Source: CAZIRO01 sp964541595
GTDB lineage: Bacteria > Acidobacteriota > HRBIN11
DNA length: 15,809 nucleotides
Assembly (NCBI GenBank): GCA_964541595.1
Contig: CAZIRO010000051.1
Coordinates: forward strand, 1-15,809
Reading direction: 5' to 3'
A program made the position numbers and the translations under genes. The number at the start of each line of letters is the position of its first letter. Within the stretch, counting starts at the first letter, position 1. Below are positions 6,857 to 14,954 of the stretch, piece by piece. The notes beneath the pieces were generated by a model. That model saw only the letters and a program-made list of their open reading frames with translations, was not told the origin of the DNA and did no database searches.

Positions 6857-7855
6857 TCAGTCGTCCCCGGATACGGCGCAGCGGGCCTGTGCAAATGCCC
6901 GGCCGTTTTCCGTATGAAGGACTTCCCCGGCATCGATAACGGTCCCCCGATCGGTCACCGCCTGAAAAGACATCCGCCGGGGTGTCCATACGGTATACAG
7001 AAATCCGTGCACGCGGGCGACACAGGCAATATCGGGTCCGTGCCCCGGCACGTACAGCGGCGCCCCACCATTGCCGACCACAAAGTGCACGATACCGTCT
7101 GCTTCGGGACGCATGCGCGCGTAATAATGATGATGCCCGGCGAACACAATATCGACACCCCCGGATCGGAACAGAGACAGCAGTCGCCGCCGCAATACGG
7201 GACGCACGACGTGGCCACCCCGTGGTGCACGGATCGGATGGTGCATGACCACGATTTTCCAGAACGCACGGCTGCGGTCGAGTTGATCCGCCAGCCAGTT
7301 GCGCTGGTCCAGATCGGGATCCCGCAACAGCCGGTTCGAGTTCAGCACAAAAACGTCGACCACCGGCCGGCCCGCCGGATCATCAGGATCGGACACCCTG
7401 CCGAGGGACAGTTTGTAATACCCCTGCGGACCCAGGATACCAAACCGGGCCCGATCCCGGATCAGGTATTTTCCTCGAGCGGTTTCCAGGTCGTGGTTAC
7501 CCAGCGTTGCATGGAACCGAACGCCGCGTTGAATGAGTGGCGCATAATAGCGATCGAACCGTTCCGGAAAGAGTGCCGGATGACCCCCCCGTTTGTGCCA
7601 TATGACGAGATACCGCCAGATCCCCGGATAATTTTTGCCGTAAATATTATCACCGGTGGTTAGCACGATCTGAAACGGGTGACTCGTATGCCAGCGGAGC
7701 AACTGCCGGGCCACACGCCCCTGCGCGGGGCAATCGCACCCATAGTCCCCGATCACCGCGATGGCCACAGACGGATCGGAGGCAAACCCGACGGATGTCC
7801 ACAGGATCAACCCACACAGACCGAAGACCGTTCCGAAACGCAATATACGCACCAT
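6857..7855 (-). CDS. Exported calcineurin-like metallophosphatase
   Basis: A 332-residue protein with an N-terminal signal peptide (hydrophobic 8-23, likely cleavage after GFA) and a metallophosphoesterase fold. The metal-binding motifs are in order: GDYG (36-39), GDN (68-70), GNHD (119-122), VMHHP (203-207) and GHHHYY (240-245). The layout resembles purple acid phosphatase-like enzymes, which hydrolyse phosphomonoesters outside the cytoplasm with a two-metal centre. The substrate is unknown. ATG 7855 is preferred for the signal peptide, but a TTG at 7879 preceded by AAGGGG is a real alternative that adds eight residues. It is divergent from htpX and coupled to the DUF488 gene downstream. Confidence 0.85.
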   Translation of the reverse strand: MVRILRFGTVFGLCGLILWTSVGFASDPSVAIAVIGDYGCDCPAQGRVARQLLRWHTSHPFQIVLTTGDNIYGKNYPGIWRYLVIWHKRGGHPALFPERFDRYYAPLIQRGVRFHATLGNHDLETARGKYLIRDRARFGILGPQGYYKLSLGRVSDPDDPAGRPVVDVFVLNSNRLLRDPDLDQRNWLADQLDRSRAFWKIVVMHHPIRAPRGGHVVRPVLRRRLLSLFRSGGVDIVFAGHHHYYARMRPEADGIVHFVVGNGGAPLYVPGHGPDIACVARVHGFLYTVWTPRRMSFQAVTDRGTVIDAGEVLHTENGRAFAQARCAVSGDD

Positions 7856-7909
7856 GGGACCCACTGCTGCCGCGCGCAAAAATTCCCGACCCCTTTTTCA
7901 TCACTTTGT

Positions 7910-7915
7910 ATTATA
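7910..7915 (-). promoter_or_regulatory. -10 element for the phosphatase operon
   Basis: A perfect TATAAT on the minus strand lies about 55 bp upstream of the phosphatase start. No good -35 is present at 16-18 bp, so the promoter may need an activator or may be weak. The remaining sequence to htpX shows no repeat end, although CAGGGGTCCGC (7970-7980) also occurs in copy B (6140-6150). Confidence 0.4.
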
Positions 7916-8023
7916 GCGGTTCGCAATGTATCGCCCACCAGGTCGAACCAGGATGGCAACGTCCGTGTCACAGGGGTCCGCTGCTTGCCCGGGGGTGCCG
8001 CAGGATTAAACTTATGATCGATC

Positions 8024-8032
8024 TGCTACAAT
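8024..8032 (+). promoter_or_regulatory. Extended -10 promoter of htpX
   Basis: TGCTACAAT (8024-8032) matches an extended -10 element, TGnTATAAT with one change. Transcription would begin near 8039 with a short leader of about 18 nt. A recognisable -35 is lacking, as is common for extended -10 promoters. Confidence 0.5.
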
Positions 8033-8056
8033 ACCCAGACAGCTCGAGGCCGGGCC

Positions 8057-8914
8057 ATGTGGAACCATTTCAAGACATTATTGCTATTGGTTAGTTTATC
8101 CGCACTGCTGCTCATCATTGGCGACCTCTGGGGCGGTCCGACGGGATTGACGATCGCACTGATCTTCGCGCTGTTGATGAACGGCGTTGCGTACTGGTTT
8201 TCCGACCGTATCGTACTGATGCTGCATCGCGCGCAACCCCTGTCCGAAGCGGAAGCCCCCCGCGTGCACGCGATTGTCCGTGAACTCGCTGCGCGTGCGG
8301 GGATTCCGATGCCGCGCATTTACCGGGTGGCCACCAGTGTCCCGAACGCATTCGCCACAGGGCGCAATCCACAACACGCCGCCATTGCCGTGACCGACGG
8401 TATTTTACACCTGTTGAACGAAGAAGAACTTCGGGGCGTCCTCGCGCATGAACTCTCGCACGTGCTCAACCGTGACATCCTCGTGACGACCGTGGCCGCC
8501 GTGCTCGCCAGTGCCATCATGTATCTCGCTCGTATGGCCCAGTGGGCACTGTTCTGGTTCAGCTGGGGCAGAGACGATGACGACCGGGGCGCGAACCCGC
8601 TGGGGTTGCTCGCCATGGCGATCCTGGCGCCGATTGCGGCGTTGTTGATTCAGCTGTGGGTGTCCCGGACGCGCGAATATATGGCTGACGAACGCGGTGC
8701 GCGTCTTGTGGGTCGTCCGGACGGGCTGATTCGTGCACTCCAGAAAATTGAGAACTACATGCACGGCGTGCATGTGGAAGCACCCTCTCCCGCGCTGTCG
8801 CCCCTGTATTTTGCCCGTATGCGGTCCAACTGGCTGACCGAGTGGTTCAGTACGCATCCGCCGGTGGAGAAACGGGTCGAACGGTTGCTGCGACTGTTCG
8901 GACGCGCAGTTTAG
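8057..8914 (+). CDS. htpX: HtpX-type membrane zinc metalloprotease (M48)
   Basis: An inner-membrane zinc endoprotease that cleaves damaged or misfolded membrane proteins, often together with FtsH. The 285-residue protein has two N-terminal membrane segments (about 7-24 and 30-48), the zinc motif HELSH (131-135) with catalytic E132, a further hydrophobic stretch (about 144-165) and another at 182-202, and the third zinc ligand E207 in REYMADERGA. The closing STHPPVEKRVERL is typical of the family. ATG 8057 has GAGG at suitable distance. The gene stands alone behind its own extended -10 promoter and ends 4 bp from the convergent nth gene. Confidence 0.95.
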   Translation: MWNHFKTLLLLVSLSALLLIIGDLWGGPTGLTIALIFALLMNGVAYWFSDRIVLMLHRAQPLSEAEAPRVHAIVRELAARAGIPMPRIYRVATSVPNAFATGRNPQHAAIAVTDGILHLLNEEELRGVLAHELSHVLNRDILVTTVAAVLASAIMYLARMAQWALFWFSWGRDDDDRGANPLGLLAMAILAPIAALLIQLWVSRTREYMADERGARLVGRPDGLIRALQKIENYMHGVHVEAPSPALSPLYFARMRSNWLTEWFSTHPPVEKRVERLLRLFGRAV

Positions 8915-8918
8915 CGTC

Positions 8919-9608
8919 TCAGGTTTTTCTGCGTGCCGATACCGGACGCTTTTCCGCAACCGATACGACACCGACCCGTTCGCAGAGGTCCCTGACGGGA
9001 CATTCCGGACATCGCGGCTGGCGCGGCACACAGATGGTCTGTCCGAGTGCAACGAGCAGGGTGTTGATCTCCCGCCATCTGGATTTCGGGACCTTCGTCA
9101 TCAACGCCCGTTCCGTTTCCTCAGGCGTGCGCGTACGCACAACACCCAGACGATTCGCGATTCGGTGCACGTGCGTATCGACGCAAATGGCCGGTTGGTG
9201 AAACGCTTCACTGAGCACCAGATTCGCCGTCTTCCGGCCGACACCGGGTAACGTCATCAAGGCCTCGCGGGTGTCCGGGACGACACCCTGATAGCGCTCG
9301 ATCAGAATGCGTGCCAGTTGCCGTAAATGGCGTGCCTTGGTGCGATAAAACCCCACAGGATAGATCAATTGCGCGATCGTTGCTTCATCCAGATCGGCCA
9401 GGTCCGCCGGTGTGGGGGCAACTTGAAGTAACCGTTCGACGGCCGGCACGGTTACTTCGTCCTGCGTTCGTGAAGAGAGGAGTGTTGCAATCAATACCGG
9501 AAAGGGATCGTTCCCGCGGGAGCGTTTCATCTGGAAGATCGGTGCGGTGCGAAGCCGTTTCGCATCACGTAGCCGATCGAGCACCCGGAGGAATGTATCC
9601 GGTTGCAT
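8919..9608 (-). CDS. nth: Endonuclease III
   Basis: A DNA glycosylase and AP lyase that removes oxidised pyrimidines in base-excision repair. The 229-residue product is normal length. Its helix-hairpin-helix LPGVGRKTA (120-128) carries catalytic K126, the catalytic aspartate is D144 in VDTHVHR, and the [4Fe-4S] cluster cysteines are C193, C200, C203 and C209 in the canonical 6-2-5 spacing. ATG 9608 is preceded by GGAG seven bases away. The open frame continues upstream to 9743 only because repeat copy C is read through; that extension should not be annotated. No separate promoter is obvious, so it may be read from the xer-amidase operon. Confidence 0.95.
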   Translation of the reverse strand: MQPDTFLRVLDRLRDAKRLRTAPIFQMKRSRGNDPFPVLIATLLSSRTQDEVTVPAVERLLQVAPTPADLADLDEATIAQLIYPVGFYRTKARHLRQLARILIERYQGVVPDTREALMTLPGVGRKTANLVLSEAFHQPAICVDTHVHRIANRLGVVRTRTPEETERALMTKVPKSRWREINTLLVALGQTICVPRQPRCPECPVRDLCERVGVVSVAEKRPVSARRKT

Positions 9609-9675
9609 GAGGCTTCTCCGTTTTGACCCGGCACGCAGCCCGGATGGTATCCGGCGATTCGAAAGGGTCTCTATT

Positions 9676-9798
9676 CTGAACCAGGACAGGGAACGTCCGC
9701 AATTCTGCACACCCGGGACCGGAGACCGGATCCCGGTGCCCACCGGGCCATCCGCGCATCCGGTGCATTCCCTGTCCCATTTCCCGTCCCGACCTCCG
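9676..9798 (-). repeat. Intergenic inverted-repeat element, copy C (shortened)
   Basis: This is a 123-bp degenerate copy in minus orientation. Its left end at 9798-9773 closely matches the left end of copy E (GGTCGGGACGGGAAATGGGA, and after it GGGAATGCACCGGATG). About three 7-bp units follow (GGTCTCC, GGTCCCG, GGTGTGC; 9727-9707), then a right arm shortened to about 31 bp that ends in a poorly matching CTGAACCAGGACAGG (9676-9690). Unlike the other copies it has no promoter-like sequence outside its left end, which here faces the end of the amidase gene. Confidence 0.7.
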
Positions 9799-9835
9799 GT
9801 TTATTTGGCATGAATTCGCAGTACTTTTCTTCGCG

Positions 9836-11557
9836 TCACTTTTCTTTCGCCTGCACCCACGCCAGGCTGCCCTGGGCCTCTAAATATGCCTGTAATCCGT
9901 TGATGATACCGTCCACCACGCGGTCGATAAACCGTTCGTTCTGCAGCCACCGGCCTTCTTCGGGATGTGTCAGGAACGCCACTTCCACGAGGACGGCCGG
10001 CATTTCCGCACCCATGAGGACATAAAACGGCGCCGTCTTCACGCCGAGATTGCGTGTGGGAAACTCCTTGCGTACGGTTTCATACAGGCCTTTTTGAATG
10101 TATGCAGCGAGATCGCGGGATTCTTCCAGCTTCGTGTTCTGCATGATCAGACGAACGTATTTTTGCAGTTCATGCAGTTTTGCCGTGGTAATCGCGTTTT
10201 CCCGTGCGGCAACTTCCATCGCACGTTCCGATTGTGCCCAGTGCAGGTAGTACGTTTCGATCCCGCGCAGGCGGTTGCGGCGGCTGGCGTTGGCGTGGAT
10301 CGATATGAACAGGTCCACACCTTTGGAATTCGCCATGGCCGTACGTTCTTCTAACGGTACGAACCGGTCGTCCTCGCGGGTGAGCAGTACTTCAACGTTC
10401 CATCGCTTTTGAATGGCATCGCGCAGTCGTTTGGCAATGGCGAGTGTGACGTCTTTTTCGCGAATACCGTGTACACCAATGGCGCCCGGATCGCGGCCGC
10501 CGTGCCCCGGATCGATCAGGATACGCGCGACCTTCATCCCGAGTTGCCGCGCCACGCTGTACGTGCCCGATCGGTTGGCTTCCGGAACCGGCGGTGGTTC
10601 GGCTGGTTCGTCCGGTGTCGATTCTGATGGTTTTGCATCGGTGCGCGTCTGACTCGCCGGTTCCCACGGACGCTGAAAGATGTCGATGACGATGCGAAAC
10701 GGTGATTCCAGTACAAAAATGCGATGGTCTTTAATGCGGTCAAAATCGAACACCACACGTGCGACGTCCGGCAGGAACTGACCCACCCGGATCTTCTGCA
10801 GGTGCGCGCTGGCATCCATTTCCCAGACGCGATTGCGCACCTCACGGGAGAGGACCGTATGATCCAGATCGATGTATAAACGGTCCGGATGATGGAGAAT
10901 CCCGGTCCTGTACCGTACCGGTCGGGTGACGTTGAGGACGATTCGCGTATATGTCGTGCTCGTCCAGTAGCGAATCTGGTCCAGCACGGCGTAGCGGCTG
11001 CGTCCGGAGGTCAGCGCACGTTGTTCGGGGTTGCGTACATACCGTTGCAGTTCCGTATAGAGTGATTCACGGCGACACCGTTTGGTGCTGTACAATCGTT
11101 CGCACTGTTCAAAAAAGGCCACCCACTCGGACCGGTCCATCTGCCGGTAGAGTTCAGCCACGGTGAGGATCGCACGCGGTCCGTGCGGACTGTACGGATA
11201 TTCCGCAATGAGGAACTTGTAGCGCCGTACGGCGCGGTTCCAGTCGTCGTCCCGGTGGTAGCGACGAAACAGCCGGGCATAAATTTCCGCCTCGAAAAAG
11301 ACAGCGTCATCCGCATACGTGCTCGCGGGGTACCGGTAGTAGATCCGTCGGAACTGTTCGGCCAGGCGGATCCACCGGGACCGGCTGTAGCGGTGCGGTG
11401 CCCGTTCCATGATGCGCAGCCGGCTGCGTGCCGCACGGTACATGGTTCGGGCACTCTCGCCGTGAACGAACAGGGGCCACAGGACCATTCCCAGCGTGCA
11501 CAGGACGATCATCGCCCATGTACGGTGACGCCGGTCGAACGGACAGTGCGCCATCAT
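9836..11557 (-). CDS. amiC: N-acetylmuramoyl-L-alanine amidase with AMIN domain
   Basis: A periplasmic zinc amidase that cuts the bond between N-acetylmuramic acid and L-alanine in peptidoglycan, usually at cell separation. The 573 residues comprise a signal or membrane segment (about 14-33), a helical TPR-like region (about 40-160), an AMIN domain (about 190-295) that targets such enzymes to the envelope, a proline-rich linker (300-330) and an Amidase_3 domain (345-560). Zinc ligands are H352 (DPGHGG), E367 and H421 (ISIHANA); E525 (LVEVAFL) is the catalytic glutamate. The N-terminal TPR-like part is longer than in E. coli AmiC. ATG 11557 overlaps the xer stop as ATGA, so the two are translationally coupled. 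The TGA stop lies in an AGTGACG repeat word (9834-9840). Confidence 0.93.
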   Translation of the reverse strand: MMAHCPFDRRHRTWAMIVLCTLGMVLWPLFVHGESARTMYRAARSRLRIMERAPHRYSRSRWIRLAEQFRRIYYRYPASTYADDAVFFEAEIYARLFRRYHRDDDWNRAVRRYKFLIAEYPYSPHGPRAILTVAELYRQMDRSEWVAFFEQCERLYSTKRCRRESLYTELQRYVRNPEQRALTSGRSRYAVLDQIRYWTSTTYTRIVLNVTRPVRYRTGILHHPDRLYIDLDHTVLSREVRNRVWEMDASAHLQKIRVGQFLPDVARVVFDFDRIKDHRIFVLESPFRIVIDIFQRPWEPASQTRTDAKPSESTPDEPAEPPPVPEANRSGTYSVARQLGMKVARILIDPGHGGRDPGAIGVHGIREKDVTLAIAKRLRDAIQKRWNVEVLLTREDDRFVPLEERTAMANSKGVDLFISIHANASRRNRLRGIETYYLHWAQSERAMEVAARENAITTAKLHELQKYVRLIMQNTKLEESRDLAAYIQKGLYETVRKEFPTRNLGVKTAPFYVLMGAEMPAVLVEVAFLTHPEEGRWLQNERFIDRVVDGIINGLQAYLEAQGSLAWVQAKEK

Positions 11558-12459
11558 GGCTCCGGATGGTACATGTGATACGCACGTTGAATGTGGGTCC
11601 AGTCCGGATGCGTGTACCGCTGCGTCGTCTGGACGTGCGCGTGGCCCAGCATCTCCTGGAGTGTCCGCAGGTCTACCCCTCTTTCCAGGAGATGCGTCGC
11701 GAACGTGTGGCGCAGCAGATGGGGATAGATCCGACGTAACAGCCCGGCGCGCAGCTGGTATTGCCGTAAAATGTAACGCACACCACGGTCCGTCAAGGGT
11801 CGGCCCCGACGATTGATCCAGACGCGATCGTGGGGATGTGCTACATCCAGATGCGCTGCGCGTTCCTGCAGGTAACGGACGAACGGCGTGCGCAATGCCG
11901 GCAGTAACGGCAACATGCGTTCTTTCCGGCGTTTGCCGTGGATACGTACCGTGGTGTCCTCCAGATCGATGTCTGAAAGCCGCAAGCCCACGAGTTCCCC
12001 GACACGCAGCCCGAGTCCATACAGGAACCCGAAGATCAGGAAATCCCGTAAATGCCAGAACGTGTCTGTACGCAGGAGGTGCAGCAATTGTTCGATCTCC
12101 CGGGGGTGCAATACCGGCGGCGGCTCATCCGCCACGCGCAAATTGCGTAACGTGGCCGTCGGATCGTCTGGCCGGTACCCGTGCCGTTGCAGGAATCGGA
12201 AAAACGTCCGGATAGCCGAAAGCCGCCGATTGACCGTACGGCGATGATAGCCACGCCGCATGAGATCCGCCAGGTATGCACGAATGTCTTCATTCGTGAC
12301 CCGTGCCCATTCCGTATCGCCCCAGTCCGCACGACCGTGGTACCGCCGTAAGAATGCACGGAAATCGCCGAGATCGACCGTATAGGCCCGCAACGTGTGC
12401 GGAGATACATGACGTTCCCAGCGCAAATAGTCCCAGAACTGCGTCCACCCGTCGTGCAT
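11554..12459 (-). CDS. xer: Xer-type tyrosine recombinase
   Basis: A 301-residue site-specific recombinase of the XerC/XerD type, which resolves chromosome dimers at dif. The N-terminal SAM-like core-binding domain spans roughly 1-90. The catalytic domain has all expected residues: R152 (GLRVGEL), K176 (GKRRKE), H247 and R250 (HLLRHTFATHLL), H273 (LGHAHV) and nucleophile Y282 (TQRYTH). XerC cannot be told from XerD by eye. ATG 12459 is chosen because the -10 of the promoter (12511-12506) overlaps the next upstream ATG at 12507. The farther frame to 12564 is repeat copy D read through (MACPDPS). GGAG precedes the chosen start at a rather short 4 bp. Its overlap with the amidase gene links chromosome resolution and cell separation in one operon. 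Confidence 0.92.
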   Translation of the reverse strand: MHDGWTQFWDYLRWERHVSPHTLRAYTVDLGDFRAFLRRYHGRADWGDTEWARVTNEDIRAYLADLMRRGYHRRTVNRRLSAIRTFFRFLQRHGYRPDDPTATLRNLRVADEPPPVLHPREIEQLLHLLRTDTFWHLRDFLIFGFLYGLGLRVGELVGLRLSDIDLEDTTVRIHGKRRKERMLPLLPALRTPFVRYLQERAAHLDVAHPHDRVWINRRGRPLTDRGVRYILRQYQLRAGLLRRIYPHLLRHTFATHLLERGVDLRTLQEMLGHAHVQTTQRYTHPDWTHIQRAYHMYHPEP

Positions 12460-12505
12460 GGCGCTCCAGTGTATCCCGGACCGTGGATTCGGAATGTTCC
12501 CCGTC

Positions 12506-12534
12506 ATTTTAGGATAAAGCAACGAGTGTGTCAC
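12506..12534 (-). promoter_or_regulatory. Promoter of the xer-amidase operon
   Basis: On the minus strand GTGACA (12534-12529), one change from the consensus -35, is followed after exactly 17 bp by TAAAAT (12511-12506). Transcription would begin near 12499, giving a leader of about 40 nt before ATG 12459. The -35 lies 10 bp outside the left end of repeat copy D. Confidence 0.65.
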
Positions 12535-12544
12535 GGGGGAGAGA

Positions 12545-12772
12545 CTGGGATCGGGACAGGCCATGGGACATGCGCACCACCGGATCCACCGGTGTGCCGG
12601 TGGCCACCGGTCTCCGGTCCCGGGTGTCGGGTGTCAGGTCTCAGGTCCCAGATCTCCGGTTCCAGGTGTCAGGTGTTGGGTGTCGGGGATCGGGGAATAC
12701 CATGCGCGGGGTCATCGACCCATCGCTACCAATAAGCCCCGTTCCGTGTCCCATTTCCCGTCCCGATTTCAG
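12545..12772 (+). repeat. Intergenic inverted-repeat element, copy D (complete)
   Basis: This is a 228-bp element with 26-bp terminal inverted repeats at 12545-12570 and 12747-12772 (21 of 26 match). The left arm is 64 bp, the array has twelve 7-bp units (12609-12692; GGTCTCC, GGTCCCG, GGTGTCG, GGTGTCA and variants) and the right arm is 54 bp. It differs from copy B in length by 63 bp, exactly nine units. Its left arm is nearly identical to that of B. Peptides such as QVSGVRSQV arise when the array is read as protein and are not real. Confidence 0.92.
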
Positions 12773-12988
12773 GAAGCGGAGAAAGGTGACGAGAGAAAAA
12801 GTGCCGATGGGAGAAGTAACGAGGGAAAAGCAATATGAAGTGACCCGGTGGGCGCGGAACTGACCTTGGCCCTTTACGCACTTTTCCCCCGTCCCTTCAC
12901 CATCCCTGCAGGATCCGCGTTCATGCCATGACCGGGCGACCCGGTGTTCGCTTCTACCGTAACGACCCAATATGCGGGCAGCGGCTGA
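12773..12988. other. Spacer between copy D and the blaR1-like gene
   Basis: This gene-free spacer contains AGTRACG-like words (GGTGACG 12785, AGTGCCG 12800, AGTAACG 12815, AGTGACC 12839 on plus) set in a purine-rich tract, and a perfect short inverted repeat ACCGGG-CGA-CCCGGT (12931-12945). The latter could be a weak terminator hairpin for the blaR1-like gene but has no T run. Nothing else is recognised. Confidence 0.45.
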
Positions 12989-14953
12989 TCAGGGCCGGGA
13001 TTCGGGTGGTTCTGGAGGTTCGGGTGGTTCCGGTGGTGTTGGTTCCACAGGAGGCGCTGATACAAATGTGTGCGCGTATATCGCCTGGACAGCCGCTTTG
13101 CGGACTGCCGGATCGGGATCCGTACGGGCAATGTCCATCAACGCCCGGAACGCGCGTTCCGTGCCCTGGATGCTCAGGGAGCGCACGATCATGATGCGAA
13201 ATTCGCGATCTTTCGTGGTGCGGTACAACCGCATGAGGAAATCGGGGATCTTCCCGTTCGGATCCCGCATGAGGGCCAGTCTCTGAACGATCTCCGCACG
13301 CAGTTCCGGATCCGTTTCCTGGTCGACCATCTGAAACACGCGGTCCAGCGTCGGGGCATCCGCAGGTAGCAAGTACATATACCGGACGATCAACCGTTTT
13401 GTTTCCGGATCCGCACCTGCATACATGTCCAGGATTGCCGCGCTTGCTTGCGGATGTCGCATGAGCGCCAGTGTCCGGATGGCCGTTGCGCGCACGTCCG
13501 GGTCTTTATCCTTGCGGGCAACTTCCTGCAGGAATGCAATGATCTCTTCCGCAGGAACCGGCGATTTGCGCGGGGTGATGATCTGTATTGATGGAATTTC
13601 GCGCATCTGTTCCTGCATGGATTCGATCGTCCGAATCTGTTTCTGCAGCCGCTGGATCTCCTGTTGCAGGCGTTCACGTGTGAACATCGGTTGCGTCCGG
13701 GCCGCGTGTCGGCCACGTGTCGACGGAGTTTTTGTTTCAGAATGGCGCGCCTGCGGTTTGCGATTGCGCTCGGATGCCTTTGTGTCCGCCTGGGAAGTGG
13801 GTTCTGTCGATGCCTGTTGCGCTTTTGCCTGGGGATCTGCCGGCTGCGGGCTGTGTGCGGTCTTCACGTGCGGTGCCGGCGCGGCATGTATGTTCAGTAT
13901 CGGCGGTGCAATGGTAACCACTACAACGCCCACTGCCAGGATCGCCAGACTGAACAGAGAAACCCATCGGCGTGTATGCCACTGACGATAACGTGTGATC
14001 ATGGCAATCCTCCGAACCAGGTGAGCGTGCGTAAACCCCGGTTCCGGCATGGCTACCGGATGACGCCGGGCAAAGAGATGCACCAGGGTCTCCGCGTATG
14101 ACCGGGGCCGCTGCGTCCGGGCGATGACCCAGGCGTCCGCCGCCATTTCCCGCAGGAGATCGACCCGGCGGCCCAGCCACCGCAGTACCGGATGGATAAC
14201 GTACAGGGCTTCAAGCAGCCGTTGCAGCCACACGATACGGTCGTCCCGATGACGCAGGTGCGCGAGTTCATGCAGGATGACAAAGTCCCATACCCGTTCA
14301 TCCGACGGCTGCAATAGGGAGGGCGGTATCAGGATCACGGCGGGACGTCCACCCCAGAGCGCCGGGCCGATCTCCTCGGACGTTACGCGCAATACAACGG
14401 ACCGGCGGATACCACATTGACGTATCCAGAACCGAAGCCGGTGCTGGAGGGGTTTCGGGGCAGGATGTGCCGCACGCGTGACCCGAACCAGCCGGTAAAT
14501 CCCCCAGAGGCGGCGTAGCAGGGTGGCAAATGCAAGCAGCCCCCAGACGGCAAGCAGAATATGCGTCCATCGCCCGGCGGGGAAGACGATCGGAAGACGT
14601 ATACGCAGCACCCCGGTCTTCCGTACGGAGAAAGTACGCGACACGGCAACGGGTGACCGGGCCGTTGGTTCAAAATGCGGAGAATATCCCGGTTCTGGAG
14701 TCATGGTGGCGGGTGGGGCGGAAGTCACACCGTTACGTGAGTTCGGTCGGGCGGATACCCCGGCGGAAGAATACGTTTGATAGAAGAATTCCACCGGAAG
14801 GAGTGCAACAACGAGAAATGTGCCGAGGCCCAGGATGTATCCATAAGATGGATGCAGCCGACGGGTTGCGAAAATCACGACCGGTACAAGCACCAGGCTG
14901 ATGACCATACCGTTCAGCAGTGCCGTGATGACCGTCACGGCGATGGCTGTCAT
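12989..14953 (-). CDS. BlaR1-like M56 metallopeptidase with HEAT-repeat tail
   Basis: A 654-residue integral membrane zinc peptidase related to BlaR1/MecR1 sensors, which cleave their partner repressor on sensing a signal. Membrane segments are near 5-29, 38-56, 129-149 and 329-353. The cytoplasmic zinc motif HELAH is at 228-232 and the likely third ligand is E269 in REMAADAW. After the last membrane segment, where BlaR1 has a penicillin-binding sensor domain, there is instead a basic, low-complexity linker (360-420), a probable coiled coil (425-452), and about four to five HEAT-like helical repeats (466-630; units such as DPDVRATAIRTLALM and DPAVRKAAVQAIY). The end is a PPEPPEPPE tail. It starts one base after the blaI stop (TAA-C-ATG). 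The signal is unknown; nothing points to beta-lactams. Confidence 0.88.
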   Translation of the reverse strand: MTAIAVTVITALLNGMVISLVLVPVVIFATRRLHPSYGYILGLGTFLVVALLPVEFFYQTYSSAGVSARPNSRNGVTSAPPATMTPEPGYSPHFEPTARSPVAVSRTFSVRKTGVLRIRLPIVFPAGRWTHILLAVWGLLAFATLLRRLWGIYRLVRVTRAAHPAPKPLQHRLRFWIRQCGIRRSVVLRVTSEEIGPALWGGRPAVILIPPSLLQPSDERVWDFVILHELAHLRHRDDRIVWLQRLLEALYVIHPVLRWLGRRVDLLREMAADAWVIARTQRPRSYAETLVHLFARRHPVAMPEPGFTHAHLVRRIAMITRYRQWHTRRWVSLFSLAILAVGVVVVTIAPPILNIHAAPAPHVKTAHSPQPADPQAKAQQASTEPTSQADTKASERNRKPQARHSETKTPSTRGRHAARTQPMFTRERLQQEIQRLQKQIRTIESMQEQMREIPSIQIITPRKSPVPAEEIIAFLQEVARKDKDPDVRATAIRTLALMRHPQASAAILDMYAGADPETKRLIVRYMYLLPADAPTLDRVFQMVDQETDPELRAEIVQRLALMRDPNGKIPDFLMRLYRTTKDREFRIMIVRSLSIQGTERAFRALMDIARTDPDPAVRKAAVQAIYAHTFVSAPPVEPTPPEPPEPPEPPESRP

Positions 14954-14954
14954 G

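Noticed and set aside
9609..9743. N-terminal extension of endonuclease III
   Set aside because: It is mostly repeat copy C read in frame; the internal ATG 9608 has a proper ribosome-binding site and gives the usual family length.
11554..12459. Xer-type protein as the integrase of a mobile element or integron
   Set aside because: Length, motifs and operon with a cell-wall amidase fit a housekeeping Xer recombinase; no attachment sites or phage genes are near.
12931..12945. Intrinsic terminator after the blaR1-like gene
   Set aside because: The 6-bp stem with a 3-nt loop is neat, but no T run follows on either strand.
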